Shown: positions 26,616 to 36,634, counted from the first letter of the stretch. The stretch is DNA of 64,000 nt from Waterburya agarophytonicola KI4 (GCF_020640915.1 NZ_JADWDC010000015.1:17275-81274), one strand, 5' to 3'. Notes: generated by a model not told the origin, from the letters alone. A program made the numbers and translations.

Positions 26616-29600
26616 CTAAATATCCCTAATTGGTTCGACATAAAAAGCAATTCCATCATTACCTTCCAATTGATAGTCGGGAAGATTGGTTAAAATGGCA
26701 TCTCTTTCCACTGCCGAGGGGGTATAAAAATGGGCGTCGATCGCGGCATTATAAAAACGATATAAGGCAGTTGCCCCTGGGCGATCGCTTTGGTAGCCAT
26801 AATAAGCTATTCCTTCGTAATTATAATTAGCTAAATTGCCATCGATAGTATCTCGTTCGGCTTCGGACATAGTGTATAGATGCGCCCCCGTGGAGGTATT
26901 AAAAAAGCGATATACTGGTCTTGCTCCCGTTAAGGGATCTGCGGTTTCTGATGCAGCAAGATAAGATTCTCCTTCGTAACTATAGTTGGGCAAGTTAGTA
27001 ATAATTGAATCTCGCTCAAAGTTTGACGCAGTATAGAAGTGAGTCCCTATGTCGGGACGGAAAAAACGATAGACAGTCGAACCCGTAACTAGATCGTTAC
27101 CGCTACTAATACTGAGATTATAATTGCCTTGGTTTCCTGGTGCAGCACCTTCCCCCGTAACGGGATTGTATTGTTGTCCTTGAGGGCTACTGCCATTAAC
27201 ACCGATATAGTATTGCGTCCCTGCGGTAACGTCCAACTGAATCAGGCTACCCTGATTGAGATCGTTTTCATTATCATTGGCTGCAATTTCGTTACCTTCC
27301 CCGTCAAAAACTCTTAAATAAGTATCGGCACTAAATTCTTCGTTAGCAATGGTTTTGATATTTACCGTACTGTCAATATTGGGGATAAAACGATAAATAT
27401 CAATATCCGTATCGCCAACAATAAAACCACTATCGTTGCCCACGTTACCAAAGACAGTTTCTCCTGAAGTGAGGTTTTGTACTGCACTGCTGCCGATGGT
27501 GTTGTCGACTAAATTTCCTGCTTCTTCTAGAGGAATGAGATTTCCGTTAATTGTATAGGTCCCTGTATCTCCTCCCGTACCACTACCCAAGGCGAAGGGA
27601 TTAAAATTTTGATTGCCAAAACCCGTAACAGCAACATAATAGTCGGTATTGGGGGCAATTTGGTAGCGCAATAAGGAATCAAGACTGTTGTTAGGATCGC
27701 TCAAGCCCAAGCGGTTGCCTTCTGCATCGAAAATAAGAGCGACGGTGTTAACAGGATCGTCATTACTGGATGTGACGGATATTTCGAGAATTCCCGAACT
27801 ACCAGAATTGATTTGATAAAAGTCCACATCGCGATCGCCTACTTCTTGTTCTCCATCCACGCCAATTACCCCAAGGCGATCGCCAATCGGCAGAGCGATC
27901 GCTCCATCGGTTTGGGTAATACTACCATCGAGGTCGTTATTAACAAAGGTAGTAATTAATTCGTATTGACCCCCCGCAGTATTTTCAGGACGATTGCTGA
28001 GATTATTGGCATTATATTCCTGATTGAAAAAGTCAGATACCCCAACATAATAAACCTTACCCCGTTCGACTCTAGTATTAATAAAACTGTCGGTAGTATG
28101 ACCATAATTACCCGATTGATAGTTCCCTTCTGGATCGAGGCTGCTGTCTACTAAATCAGTTTGTTCGGGATTTTCTAAGACTATGCCCGAATTATTATCT
28201 TGAAGAAATTCGATCGCTCTACCATCTCTGGCGATCGCCAGATTGTCATCGCTGGGAGAAACTATTTCATTGCCGTTTTCATCAAACAATCTGAGATAAG
28301 AATTAACAAAATTGTTGGCAAAGGGCGTATCAATATCAATAAACAAAACCCCGTTGTCAGGAGCGACAATTCGAAACAGATCGACATCAGACACGCCTAC
28401 CTCTTCCCCATAGTCCGTCCCAATCACACCAGGAAAAACTAAGGGTTCGAGTCCGCTACCCAAATTAACTTCGACTGCCCCGCTAATCAAACCATTGGGA
28501 TCTTGATTCCTCAGACTAAACTGTAGGGTATAATTCCCCGTATCTGCTGCAATGCCACTCCCAGGAATATTAGGATTGTAGCTAATATTTCTAAAACCAC
28601 TGACTCCAACATAATACGTTCCAGGCTCTAAATTCATATCGAGACGAGAAAACAGATTTCCCGTAGCAATATCGTCATTGTTGCCTATTTCATTGCCATT
28701 GACATCAAACAATCTGATATAACTATCAAAGTCAGCAGGATTGTTGAGATCGGATGCGGTTTCTATTCTCACTGTCCCTGGGGAAACTAGCTCGAAGCGA
28801 TAAATATCAACATCATTAGGGCGAATATTCTGACCGTCTTGTCCGATATTACCCACAATAGGGGAAACTGGAGAACCATCAATGGTTGGGGCGATAAAAG
28901 CTCCTGTGATCGTACCGTTAGAGTCTCCAGAGACAATATTATCGGGATTATTCTCAGGAGGAGGAGCAAAATTATCTGCTCCTGTTTTTACTTGGGCGAT
29001 CGCATTGTAAATGTTGATTCGGACATAAGAACTTCCAGAATTAATAATATTATCATCTTCGTCATCTCCATCGACGATCCGATCCCCCGTATTAAACAAA
29101 ATCTCTCGCACTTCTTCAGGAGCTAGCAAACGCCCGTTAAATTGCAAAGATGCTTGTTGAAGCAAAGCTACCGAACCCGCGACGTGGGGTGAGGCTTGAC
29201 TAGTCCCCGCCAAAAGGCCCCTACCTGCCCCTGGAATGGTACTAGTAATTAATGCTCCTGGGGCAAATACAACGTTCGATACATTGAGACGCTGACTAAA
29301 ACTGGTGATGCGATCTGCCCCCGTGGTGTAATCAATACTGCCACTCTGCCAAGCGATATTGGATTGCGATCCATCTTGCCAAACTGCTCCCACGGCGATC
29401 GTACTAGCAATAGCAGGAAAAGCTAAATTTTCTCGATTTGATTCTCCTGAATTGGTAAAATATTCGTTCCCCGCAGCCCCAACTACGGTCACGCCAGCAT
29501 TTTCTAAACGTCGAATATCGTCTGAGATAATATCTCCCCGCAGTCCCGTTTCTGGAGTAAAAAACCCCAGTCCTAAAGATAAATTAACCGCAGTAATATT

Positions 29601-30077
29601 GTATTGTTCGCGATGGGCAAAGACCCACTCTAGAGCATCTTCTACTTCTAATAAAGATCCGCCATTACCATCTAATACTCGTAGAGAGATCAAACCCACA
29701 CCAGGAGCGACACCAATACTCTCATCTGTCGCGCCAATTGTCCCCGCTACATGAGTGCCGTGTCCGTCAGGATCGCTAGGATCGTTATCGTCGTCGAGAA
29801 AGTCATAACCAGTCAGATAATTGGGTGCGAGTAAAGGGTGATTGACATCAATCCCCGTATCGATGGCGACTACGCTAAAACCACTGCCATCTATCCCCGC
29901 AAAGTTAGGATCGTTACGCAGTCGAGTCAAACCAATGAGGTCGAAAGCGGGGTTGTCTCCTGGGTTTGCTTGTTCTATTTGAATCGCGCGATCGCCAATA
30001 ACTGCGGTTGTTAATAAATCCTGAGTTAACGATAACGATATAGATGGGCTGACAAACAATGACTTTAACAAACTCAT
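26616..30077 (-). CDS. Subtilisin-like (S8) protease with PPC domains and C-terminal DUF5648-like repeats
   Basis: About 1153 residues from ATG 30077; upstream GTG 30122 and ATG 30113 are also possible, none with a clear ribosome site. The S8 domain occupies about 45-360, with catalytic Asp in VVAIDTGID, His in HGTHVAGT, oxyanion Asn in GAAGNE and Ser in GTSQASPH; the usual Met after the Ser is Gln. Four PPC-like beta domains follow, marked by DVDIYRFELV, DVDLFRIVA, DVDFYQIN and DTDIYRFIP. The last 150 residues are three repeats of YRFF/YRFY...THFYT(A/M)S...ERD, as in DUF5648. The protein looks extracellular but no typical signal peptide is seen. Confidence 0.9.
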   Translation of the reverse strand: MSLLKSLFVSPSISLSLTQDLLTTAVIGDRAIQIEQANPGDNPAFDLIGLTRLRNDPNFAGIDGSGFSVVAIDTGIDVNHPLLAPNYLTGYDFLDDDNDPSDPDGHGTHVAGTIGATDESIGVAPGVGLISLRVLDGNGGSLLEVEDALEWVFAHREQYNITAVNLSLGLGFFTPETGLRGDIISDDIRRLENAGVTVVGAAGNEYFTNSGESNRENLAFPAIASTIAVGAVWQDGSQSNIAWQSGSIDYTTGADRITSFSQRLNVSNVVFAPGALITSTIPGAGRGLLAGTSQASPHVAGSVALLQQASLQFNGRLLAPEEVREILFNTGDRIVDGDDEDDNIINSGSSYVRINIYNAIAQVKTGADNFAPPPENNPDNIVSGDSNGTITGAFIAPTIDGSPVSPIVGNIGQDGQNIRPNDVDIYRFELVSPGTVRIETASDLNNPADFDSYIRLFDVNGNEIGNNDDIATGNLFSRLDMNLEPGTYYVGVSGFRNISYNPNIPGSGIAADTGNYTLQFSLRNQDPNGLISGAVEVNLGSGLEPLVFPGVIGTDYGEEVGVSDVDLFRIVAPDNGVLFIDIDTPFANNFVNSYLRLFDENGNEIVSPSDDNLAIARDGRAIEFLQDNNSGIVLENPEQTDLVDSSLDPEGNYQSGNYGHTTDSFINTRVERGKVYYVGVSDFFNQEYNANNLSNRPENTAGGQYELITTFVNNDLDGSITQTDGAIALPIGDRLGVIGVDGEQEVGDRDVDFYQINSGSSGILEISVTSSNDDPVNTVALIFDAEGNRLGLSDPNNSLDSLLRYQIAPNTDYYVAVTGFGNQNFNPFALGSGTGGDTGTYTINGNLIPLEEAGNLVDNTIGSSAVQNLTSGETVFGNVGNDSGFIVGDTDIDIYRFIPNIDSTVNIKTIANEEFSADTYLRVFDGEGNEIAANDNENDLNQGSLIQLDVTAGTQYYIGVNGSSPQGQQYNPVTGEGAAPGNQGNYNLSISSGNDLVTGSTVYRFFRPDIGTHFYTASNFERDSIITNLPNYSYEGESYLAASETADPLTGARPVYRFFNTSTGAHLYTMSEAERDTIDGNLANYNYEGIAYYGYQSDRPGATALYRFYNAAIDAHFYTPSAVERDAILTNLPDYQLEGNDGIAFYVEPIRDI

Positions 30078-30355
30078 GAAATATAGAAAACAACATCTAG
30101 TTCCTAACTTCATACATAACACAAAACGAGTACTAATCGCCGTGAAATGTCAGTGAATTTACTGAGTTTTTTAAGTGCTTTGGGTAAGATGTAGTGGGTT
30201 TTTAATCAGTATTCAACAATCAACTACAATTGAAGGAGTTTGAGTTTTCCATCTGCCTGCTAGATATAAAGTTTAACGACTAAAAGAGAAGATCGAATTT
30301 TGTTTGTAATAATTACTCATATGGGGTTCAACCTAGCTTAAAGTTAATCAATAAT

Positions 30356-31564
30356 ATGAAATTTTTATCTAATAAACTGAGTGTCTATTTAAGCATTTTA
30401 ACCCTTGGCTGTGGTATGGGCTTTTTAGTCAGTCGCGCCCTCAGACAACCACCAGAGATTAGTCAAGCGCAAGTTTATCCTGCGGTTATTCCTGCCAAGT
30501 CCAGTCCGTCTCCCATAGGAGAAGACACTCAGAATATTAACTTTATTGCTACTGCCGTGCAAAAGGTAGGCCCTGCGGTAGTCAGAATTGATGCTTCGCG
30601 ACAGATTTCTAGCACCTTACCTGAAAATTTAAAACATCCTTTATTGAGACGTTTTTTTGGCGATGATGGAGAAAACTCTTTAGACCCCGCACCAGATAAA
30701 TTCGAGCGGGGTACGGGATCTGGTTTTATCATTGGCTCGAATGGTCGTCTGATAACCAATGCTCATGTAGTCGATGGAGCGGAAAAAGTCTTAGTAACCC
30801 TCAAAGATGGCAAAACCTATGAAGGCAAGGTATTGGGGACAGATTCTTTTACTGATGTGGCAGTAGTTAAAATCGAGGCAAAAGACTTGCCTACTGCGGA
30901 TTTAGGCGATGGGGAAAGCTTGACTCCTGGAGAATGGGCGATCGCCATTGGCAATCCTTTAGGATTAGATAATACTGTTACCGTAGGTATTATCAGTGCT
31001 TTGGGTCGTTCTAGCTCTCAAGTTGGCGTTCCCGATAAACGAGTTCGGTTTATTCAAACTGATGCAGCCATCAACCCAGGAAACTCAGGGGGCCCTTTAT
31101 TAAACTCTCAAGGACAAGTAATCGGCATTAATACAGCAATTCGGGCTGATGCTCAGGGTTTGGGCTTTGCCATTCCCATTGAAACAGCCCAACGCATAGC
31201 GAATCAATTATTTGCCAAAGGGGAAGCAGATCATCCCTATTTAGGGATTCACATGGTTAATATTACCGAACAGACCAGAGAAGAAATTAATCAAAGCGCG
31301 GACTTTGATTTTATAATTCCCCAAAATGATGGCGTGTTGGTCGTGCGAGTAATTTCTGACTCGCCTGCTGCCAAAAGTGGCTTAAAACCAGGAGACATTA
31401 TTAATAAGGTCGGTAATAGTCCCGTTAAAACCTCTCTACAGGTACAAGAGCAAGTAGATCTAAGCGCAATAGGCTCTGGTTTGCAGGTAGAAATTTTGAG
31501 AAACGGCAAGCTAAAAACCCTTAAAGTTGTACCGACACCTTTCCCTAAGAACGAATTTAAGTAA
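30356..31564 (+). CDS. HtrA/Deg-family serine protease
   Basis: 402 residues. An N-terminal hydrophobic segment (about 8-27) is a signal peptide or anchor. The trypsin-like domain carries the triad His137 (TNAHVVD), Asp167 (FTDVAVV) and Ser244 (GNSGGPLL). One PDZ domain is at about 300-395 (DGVLVVRVISDSPAAKSGLKPGDII). This is the layout of cyanobacterial HhoA, HhoB and HtrA, which handle misfolded proteins in the periplasm and thylakoid lumen; I cannot say which paralogue. It is divergent from the S8 protease gene, with 278 bases between the two starts, and is followed after 42 bases by the DinG-like gene. Confidence 0.93.
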   Translation: MKFLSNKLSVYLSILTLGCGMGFLVSRALRQPPEISQAQVYPAVIPAKSSPSPIGEDTQNINFIATAVQKVGPAVVRIDASRQISSTLPENLKHPLLRRFFGDDGENSLDPAPDKFERGTGSGFIIGSNGRLITNAHVVDGAEKVLVTLKDGKTYEGKVLGTDSFTDVAVVKIEAKDLPTADLGDGESLTPGEWAIAIGNPLGLDNTVTVGIISALGRSSSQVGVPDKRVRFIQTDAAINPGNSGGPLLNSQGQVIGINTAIRADAQGLGFAIPIETAQRIANQLFAKGEADHPYLGIHMVNITEQTREEINQSADFDFIIPQNDGVLVVRVISDSPAAKSGLKPGDIINKVGNSPVKTSLQVQEQVDLSAIGSGLQVEILRNGKLKTLKVVPTPFPKNEFK

Positions 31565-31606
31565 TAGTGGATACTACTACAGTCTTTGTTTTGAGATAGT
31601 TTGAAT

Positions 31607-33133
31607 GTGATTGAAGTAGAAGTCCACTCATCTTTGAGAGATTTTTTGCGGGAACATGGAGATAGAAGTTTTCCCCACCACTTGACCATGGCACGGCTCA
31701 TTGCCAGAACTTTGCGTTTGGATCGTCCTGCTTTGATGCAGACTGGCAGTAGCGTCAGTAAGTATTGTCTTAGTTATTTGATGCCCATACTTTTGGGAGA
31801 CTGGTCGGTAATTATTGTTGCTCCCTCCGCAACACAACAGTATTTACTAGTAGAAATAGCTAAATTACAAGAATGGTTGGGTTCGGATAAAAAAGTTCGT
31901 AGTGGAAATTGTTGGCAACAAGGCGATCGCTTATTACTGACTACTCCTCAAAATTGGTTGAGCGATCGCTTGGAAAGTCAAGCTAAATTTCCCCCCAACA
32001 TCCCCACAATTATCGAACGAGCGGATAATTTAGAAGAATGGACGAGAAACTTACTCACAATTAGACTCGACGCTTCAGATTGGGATAATTTAATTCGGGC
32101 AAGTCCCGATTATCAAGATTTGATTGCCGATACCAGCATCAAATTAACTCAGTCTATCTTAACTCGTCCTCAAAATCCCTACGGCAATCATACTTTGCTC
32201 CAATCGGAATTGGGGCTGATTAGCTATCTCTGCCAGACTTTAGCAGATAAACAACGATTAACGGGTAAATTTCAAGAATTTTGGCACCAAATATCTCAAA
32301 AACATACTATATCTTGGATATCTCGCCCACCTACGGGATACAAGCAGAGTGCAATAGTTCCCGAATGGTTTGCGATCGATGTTGCTCCAGGAGAGGTGAG
32401 AAATTATCTGCAACCTATTTGGAAAGACCAACCAGTGGTCATTCTAGGTGGTTTTTTAGATATTGAATCGACTGCTGCAACCTATAAACAAAGATTGGGT
32501 TTAGATCGGGATATTTTGAGTCTTAAGTTTACTCCCCACCGACAAAACAATCATATTCAACTATATCTGCCAGATCGCCTCCCCCTTCCCAATACTCCAG
32601 ATTTTCAGTCAGCCTTAATCGAACAAAGTTTGTTATTAGTCAGTCTCAGCAGCAAGATTAAAGAATTAATTGTTTTGATTTCTGATGATGTACCCTTGCA
32701 AGGAAAAGTAGGTTCGGCTTTGGCTGCGGAATTTGGTTCGCGGGTTAAAGTTGAAACAGCAAAGGTAAATGACGACGGGATTCTAATTTGCAGTTGGTCT
32801 TTTTGGCAACAACACCAAGAAAATTTACCCATTCCTCGATTATTAATTGTGGCGACATTGCCTATACCTTCCTTGGAAAACCCTTTGATAGCTAACCGCG
32901 TCGCTTATTATAAAAATCGTCGTAAAGATTGGTTTAGGCTATATCTGTTACCAACAGCCCTCAAAACTTTGGAACAAACAGTAGTGCCATTGCGAGAGTC
33001 TCAAAGCATCATTGCTTTATTAGATAATCGCGTCAATTCCCGCAGCTATGGTAAGGCTATTCTCTCTACCCTCGAACCTTTCGCCCGCATCAATTATATC
33101 GATCCGACTTGGTTTGGCTATCCTAATTCTTAA
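31607..33133 (+). CDS. DinG/XPD-like protein with degenerate Walker A
   Basis: 508 residues. The N-terminus VEVHSSLRDFLRE...HHLTMARLIARTLRLDRPALMQTGSS fits the start of DinG-type helicases, but the phosphate loop reads TGSSVSKY instead of GTGKT, and the DEAH box has no clear counterpart. The C-terminus (LKTLEQTVVPLRESQSIIALLDNRV) matches the DinG end that normally reads GRLIR...DRG...LD.R. I infer a helicase fold that has lost ATP hydrolysis. I choose GTG at 31607, since a start M-I-E-V-E-V-H fits related proteins; TTG at 31601 is the alternative. It follows htrA closely on the same strand. Confidence 0.72.
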   Translation: MIEVEVHSSLRDFLREHGDRSFPHHLTMARLIARTLRLDRPALMQTGSSVSKYCLSYLMPILLGDWSVIIVAPSATQQYLLVEIAKLQEWLGSDKKVRSGNCWQQGDRLLLTTPQNWLSDRLESQAKFPPNIPTIIERADNLEEWTRNLLTIRLDASDWDNLIRASPDYQDLIADTSIKLTQSILTRPQNPYGNHTLLQSELGLISYLCQTLADKQRLTGKFQEFWHQISQKHTISWISRPPTGYKQSAIVPEWFAIDVAPGEVRNYLQPIWKDQPVVILGGFLDIESTAATYKQRLGLDRDILSLKFTPHRQNNHIQLYLPDRLPLPNTPDFQSALIEQSLLLVSLSSKIKELIVLISDDVPLQGKVGSALAAEFGSRVKVETAKVNDDGILICSWSFWQQHQENLPIPRLLIVATLPIPSLENPLIANRVAYYKNRRKDWFRLYLLPTALKTLEQTVVPLRESQSIIALLDNRVNSRSYGKAILSTLEPFARINYIDPTWFGYPNS

Positions 33134-33144
33134 TTGATTATTTT

Positions 33145-34200
33145 TTATTTGCCATTTGCCCATAAAACATCGGCTAAAGCGATCGCCAGTCGGTCATTGT
33201 TTTTCCGCAACCCTTCATAGTGAAAGAATACTTGTCCGCCAAAAGAGCGATCGCGATTGGTTTCGATACATTTAATTAGATCTTTTGGCGTAATATCTTT
33301 GCCATTAGCAGTGAAAGCAATCCCTGGGGCAAATTTAGAGAGAGAATGGCGATCAAAGGTTTTGATTATTTTTTTGACTTCTTGGTTATAGCTAAAGTGA
33401 TTCGAGCGATATATCTGGGGGTGAATTATGTCTGCCAAACCTTTGGCGATCCATGCAGGAGAATCTTGCAATAGATATTGCAAACAAAAAGGATATACCC
33501 CAGGGGATAAGGACACAATAGCATCAGGCTTAATAGTTTTTACCTGTTGATATAATTCAGCCAAAAAGTCAGTTAAAAGATCGGCGCGCCATTGTATCCA
33601 ATGTTTATCTTGAGGATTTTGAGGGGGATGTTTGCTAAAAGTATTTTTATATAGATCGACGGTATCGGGGTCATAACCCGCGCTGTTAGGTAATGCTGGA
33701 AGGCGATCGCATCCCTGAATACCATCTACATCATAATTAGTAACAATTTCAGCAACTAGATCTAACATAAACTGCTGTACTTGGGGATTGAAACCATTCA
33801 TCCAGGTTAAACTACCGTATCTTACGCGATCGCCATTTCGATCTACAGCTTGCCAATGGGGATATTGTTTGAGGATATGCCCCCCATTCAAAAGATGAGA
33901 AGCAGCAAAACCATATTCTAACCAGGGAATAACTTTCATATCTCGTTGGTAGGCTGCGGTAATAATTTCCCCAAGAGGATCGCGCTGCTGTTGGGCATAA
34001 AATGGATCGATCGCGGGTAAGTAATATCGACTCATTACCCCAGAAGGATAAATAGTATAACCCCTCGTCCAAACTACGGGAAAAATATAATTAAACCCAT
34101 AGGAATCCAAAAAAGCGATCGCCTCGGAAATATTATCCTGGGACTCTAAAACCTGACTATGGGGGCGATTCGCAATCCAAACTCCACGAATTTCTGACAT
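33145..34200 (-). CDS. GHL10-type glycosyl hydrolase-like protein (YddW family)
   Basis: 351 residues. The start IRGVWIANRPHSQVL and the blocks FPVVWTRGYTIYPS, VIPWLEYGF, MNGFNPQVQQF and VDGIQGCDRL follow the TIM-barrel pattern of the family-10-glycosylhydrolase-like (DUF187/YddW) group, which acts on peptidoglycan or exopolysaccharide. Glu in WLEYGF and Asp in VDGIQGCD are candidate active-site acids. No signal peptide is present, which is odd for a wall hydrolase. The ATG at 34200 overlaps the TGA of a 28-codon ORF (TGATG), and ppk1 lies just upstream on the same strand. Confidence 0.85.
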   Translation of the reverse strand: MSEIRGVWIANRPHSQVLESQDNISEAIAFLDSYGFNYIFPVVWTRGYTIYPSGVMSRYYLPAIDPFYAQQQRDPLGEIITAAYQRDMKVIPWLEYGFAASHLLNGGHILKQYPHWQAVDRNGDRVRYGSLTWMNGFNPQVQQFMLDLVAEIVTNYDVDGIQGCDRLPALPNSAGYDPDTVDLYKNTFSKHPPQNPQDKHWIQWRADLLTDFLAELYQQVKTIKPDAIVSLSPGVYPFCLQYLLQDSPAWIAKGLADIIHPQIYRSNHFSYNQEVKKIIKTFDRHSLSKFAPGIAFTANGKDITPKDLIKCIETNRDRSFGGQVFFHYEGLRKNNDRLAIALADVLWANGK

Positions 34201-34286
34201 CAAGTTTGCTTAGAAAAAAAAACAGCAGCTATTACAATTAAACCTAGCAAAAATAACGGCACTAGCAAATTAATCGGCTCAATCAT
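34200..34286 (-). CDS. Predicted 28-residue single-span membrane peptide
   Basis: A short ORF of 28 codons. It starts MIEPINLLVPLF, continues with a hydrophobic helix (LLGLIVIAAVFF) and ends SKQT, so it would be a one-span membrane peptide with an outside acidic end and a basic tail. Its TGA shares one base with the ATG of the downstream hydrolase (TGATG), a classic translational coupling arrangement, and it begins 13 bases after the ppk1 stop. Size and shape resemble small subunits of photosynthetic or NDH complexes, but it matches none that I recognise. A run of nine T within codons 22-25 is a possible slippage site. Confidence 0.55.
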   Translation of the reverse strand: MIEPINLLVPLFLLGLIVIAAVFFSKQT

Positions 34287-34299
34287 TTATTTAGCAAAA

Positions 34300-36459
34300 T
34301 TAACTATCAACAATCCCTGCTGATTGCAAAGCCATTTCCATAAAGGTTTGGTGAGTATTTCTGACTTCTTCATCTTTTCTGGGTTTTCGCTGCACAAATG
34401 TACCATCGGACTGCAATTCCCAAGCTTTACGATTGTCCGCTAACATTACCCCCAAAATCTCTTGTAAATCCCCAAATATTTCAGGAGAGTCAATGGGAGT
34501 AACTGCTTCCACGCGACGACTGAGGTTCCGAGTCATCCAGTCTGCACTACCAATATAAATTTCTTCATCACCATTATTGTGAAAATAGAAAATACGAGAG
34601 TGTTCCAGAAAACGACCGATGATACTAATAACGCGAATTTTATCGCTAAAGTCAGGAATGCCAGGACGCAAGCAACAGATGCCCCGCACAATCAAATCTA
34701 TTTCCACTCCCGCTTGGGAAGCTAGATATATAGTTTGAATTACTTCTTGGTCTACTAGAGAGTTCATTTTAGCCACAATGCGACCAGTTTTACCCTGACG
34801 ACAATGTTCTATTTCTCGTTTAATCATAGCGATAATGCGATCGCGCAAGCTTACAGGAGCAACCAGCAATTTGCGATAAGACTTTTGTTGGGAATAACCA
34901 GTCAAAAAATTGAATAAATCGGTTAAATCCGCACCCAATTCTGGATTACAGCTTAAAAGACCTAGATCGGTATATATTTTGGCAGTTTTCGGATTGTAGT
35001 TCCCCGTACCAATATGAACGTAGCGACGTATGCGTTCTTTTTCTTGGCGCACTACCAGAGTAATTTTAGTATGGGTTTTTAACCCCGTAACGCCATAAAC
35101 TACGTGAACTCCTGACTTTTCCAGTTTCTTCGCCCAGAGAATATTATTCTCTTCATCAAAACGCGCCTTAAGCTCGACTAATACCACTACCTGCTTGCCA
35201 TTTTGGGCTGCTGCAATCAAGGATTTAATAATAGGCGAGTCTCCTGAAGTACGATACAAAGTCATTTTGATCGCCAATACGTGAGGATCGGAGGCTGCTT
35301 CGCTGATAAAACGGAGTACGGTGCTGGTAAAAGAATGATAGGGATGATGGACTAACAAATCTCCATGACGAATTACGTTAAAAAAGCTTTCTCCTTCTCC
35401 ACTACTGTCTCCATCATTTTCTTGCAGCCAGCTAAGACGAGGAGGCAGTACGGCATTCCAGGGTTTATCTTTGAGTTCGGCTAGGGGTAGTGCCATAAAT
35501 GACATTAAATCTCCCAAGCTCAATAAACCATCAATATCGTAGACATCACTTTCCTCTAAAGTCATCTCACGAATAATAGTCGAACGAATTTCAGGCGAAA
35601 CAGAGGCTTCAATTTCTAATCTCACCGAAGAACCCCCCATGCGTCGTTTTTGGAGTTCTTTTTCGATCGCTAGTAGTAGATCGTCTGCTTCGTCTTCTTC
35701 TACCGATAAGTCTGCGTTACGGGTGACTCGAAAGGCATAAGACTCTAAAATGCTCATCCCAGGAAATAGATATTCTAAATTGTGAGTCACAATTTGTTCT
35801 ATAGGTACGCCAGTCCAAACTCCTGGCTTTTTTTGGTGAGTTTGTCTTAATTCTTCGGGTAGGGCGATAAAACGAGAAAGCACTTGAGGGATTTTAACTC
35901 GGGCGAATAGCTCGTTATCAATCTGAGGATCTTTTAAAACTACTGCTAAATTTAAACTAAGGTTAGAAATATAGGGAAATGGATGGGAAGGATCTACTGC
36001 TAAGGGCGTTAAAACAGGAAAAATATATTCTTCAAAAAACTCGTTAAGATAAGCTCTTTGTTCTTGATTCAAATCGACATAATTGAGGATATGAACTCCA
36101 GATTGATTTAATTCTTTTTTTAAAATCTTTTCAAAATGCTGATGTTGTTTTTTAATTATTGGTGTCAGCATGTTAGCGATCGCTTCTAACTGTTGTTTGG
36201 AAGTTCGACCATCTGCCGATAGTTTTGTTACCCCTGCTGCTACTTGTTTTTTGAGTGCAGCCACCCTAACCATAAAGAATTCATCTAAATTAGAACTAAA
36301 TATTGCCATAAACTTGAGACGCTCTAGCAAGGGAGTTCTTTTATCTAATGCTTCTGCTAAAACCCTTCGGTTAAATTCTAACCAGCTTAATTCTCGATTG
36401 AAATAATATTGAGGGTCATTTAGGTCGATCGCATTATCAAGAGATTTGGTACTAGTCAT
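34300..36459 (-). CDS. ppk1: Polyphosphate kinase 1
   Basis: 719 residues, the usual length. N-terminal domain with YFNRELSWLEFNRRVL (near 18-33) and SSNLDEFFMVRVAALK; then the two phospholipase-D-like catalytic domains. HTKITLVVRQ contains the His that is autophosphorylated in known PPK1, and HIGTGNYNPKTAKIYTDLG is the adjacent signature; the second domain has HSRIFYFHNNG and YIGSADWMTRN. It polymerises ATP gamma-phosphate into polyphosphate, reversibly, often membrane associated. It leads a probable three-gene unit with the small membrane peptide and the GHL10-like gene; gaps are 13 bases and an overlap. Confidence 0.96.
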   Translation of the reverse strand: MTSTKSLDNAIDLNDPQYYFNRELSWLEFNRRVLAEALDKRTPLLERLKFMAIFSSNLDEFFMVRVAALKKQVAAGVTKLSADGRTSKQQLEAIANMLTPIIKKQHQHFEKILKKELNQSGVHILNYVDLNQEQRAYLNEFFEEYIFPVLTPLAVDPSHPFPYISNLSLNLAVVLKDPQIDNELFARVKIPQVLSRFIALPEELRQTHQKKPGVWTGVPIEQIVTHNLEYLFPGMSILESYAFRVTRNADLSVEEDEADDLLLAIEKELQKRRMGGSSVRLEIEASVSPEIRSTIIREMTLEESDVYDIDGLLSLGDLMSFMALPLAELKDKPWNAVLPPRLSWLQENDGDSSGEGESFFNVIRHGDLLVHHPYHSFTSTVLRFISEAASDPHVLAIKMTLYRTSGDSPIIKSLIAAAQNGKQVVVLVELKARFDEENNILWAKKLEKSGVHVVYGVTGLKTHTKITLVVRQEKERIRRYVHIGTGNYNPKTAKIYTDLGLLSCNPELGADLTDLFNFLTGYSQQKSYRKLLVAPVSLRDRIIAMIKREIEHCRQGKTGRIVAKMNSLVDQEVIQTIYLASQAGVEIDLIVRGICCLRPGIPDFSDKIRVISIIGRFLEHSRIFYFHNNGDEEIYIGSADWMTRNLSRRVEAVTPIDSPEIFGDLQEILGVMLADNRKAWELQSDGTFVQRKPRKDEEVRNTHQTFMEMALQSAGIVDS

Positions 36460-36634
36460 TGCTTGGTTTGATATCTAGGGCGTTAATTTTAGTCTAATAC
36501 GCCTGATGTGAATTAGCCTTTCAGACGTCTAAAAGTTAAAATAGTTTATCTCGTAAGTAAGACTACTGTTTCGCAATTTCACTCCTAGAGGCTAAGAAAG
36601 TATAGTTATTAGTCGGAGTGAAAAATAGTTCTTT

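Noticed and set aside
28800..29130. Antisense open frames within the subtilase gene
   Set aside because: All catalytic and PPC motifs lie on the minus strand; the antisense frames encode no recognisable domain.
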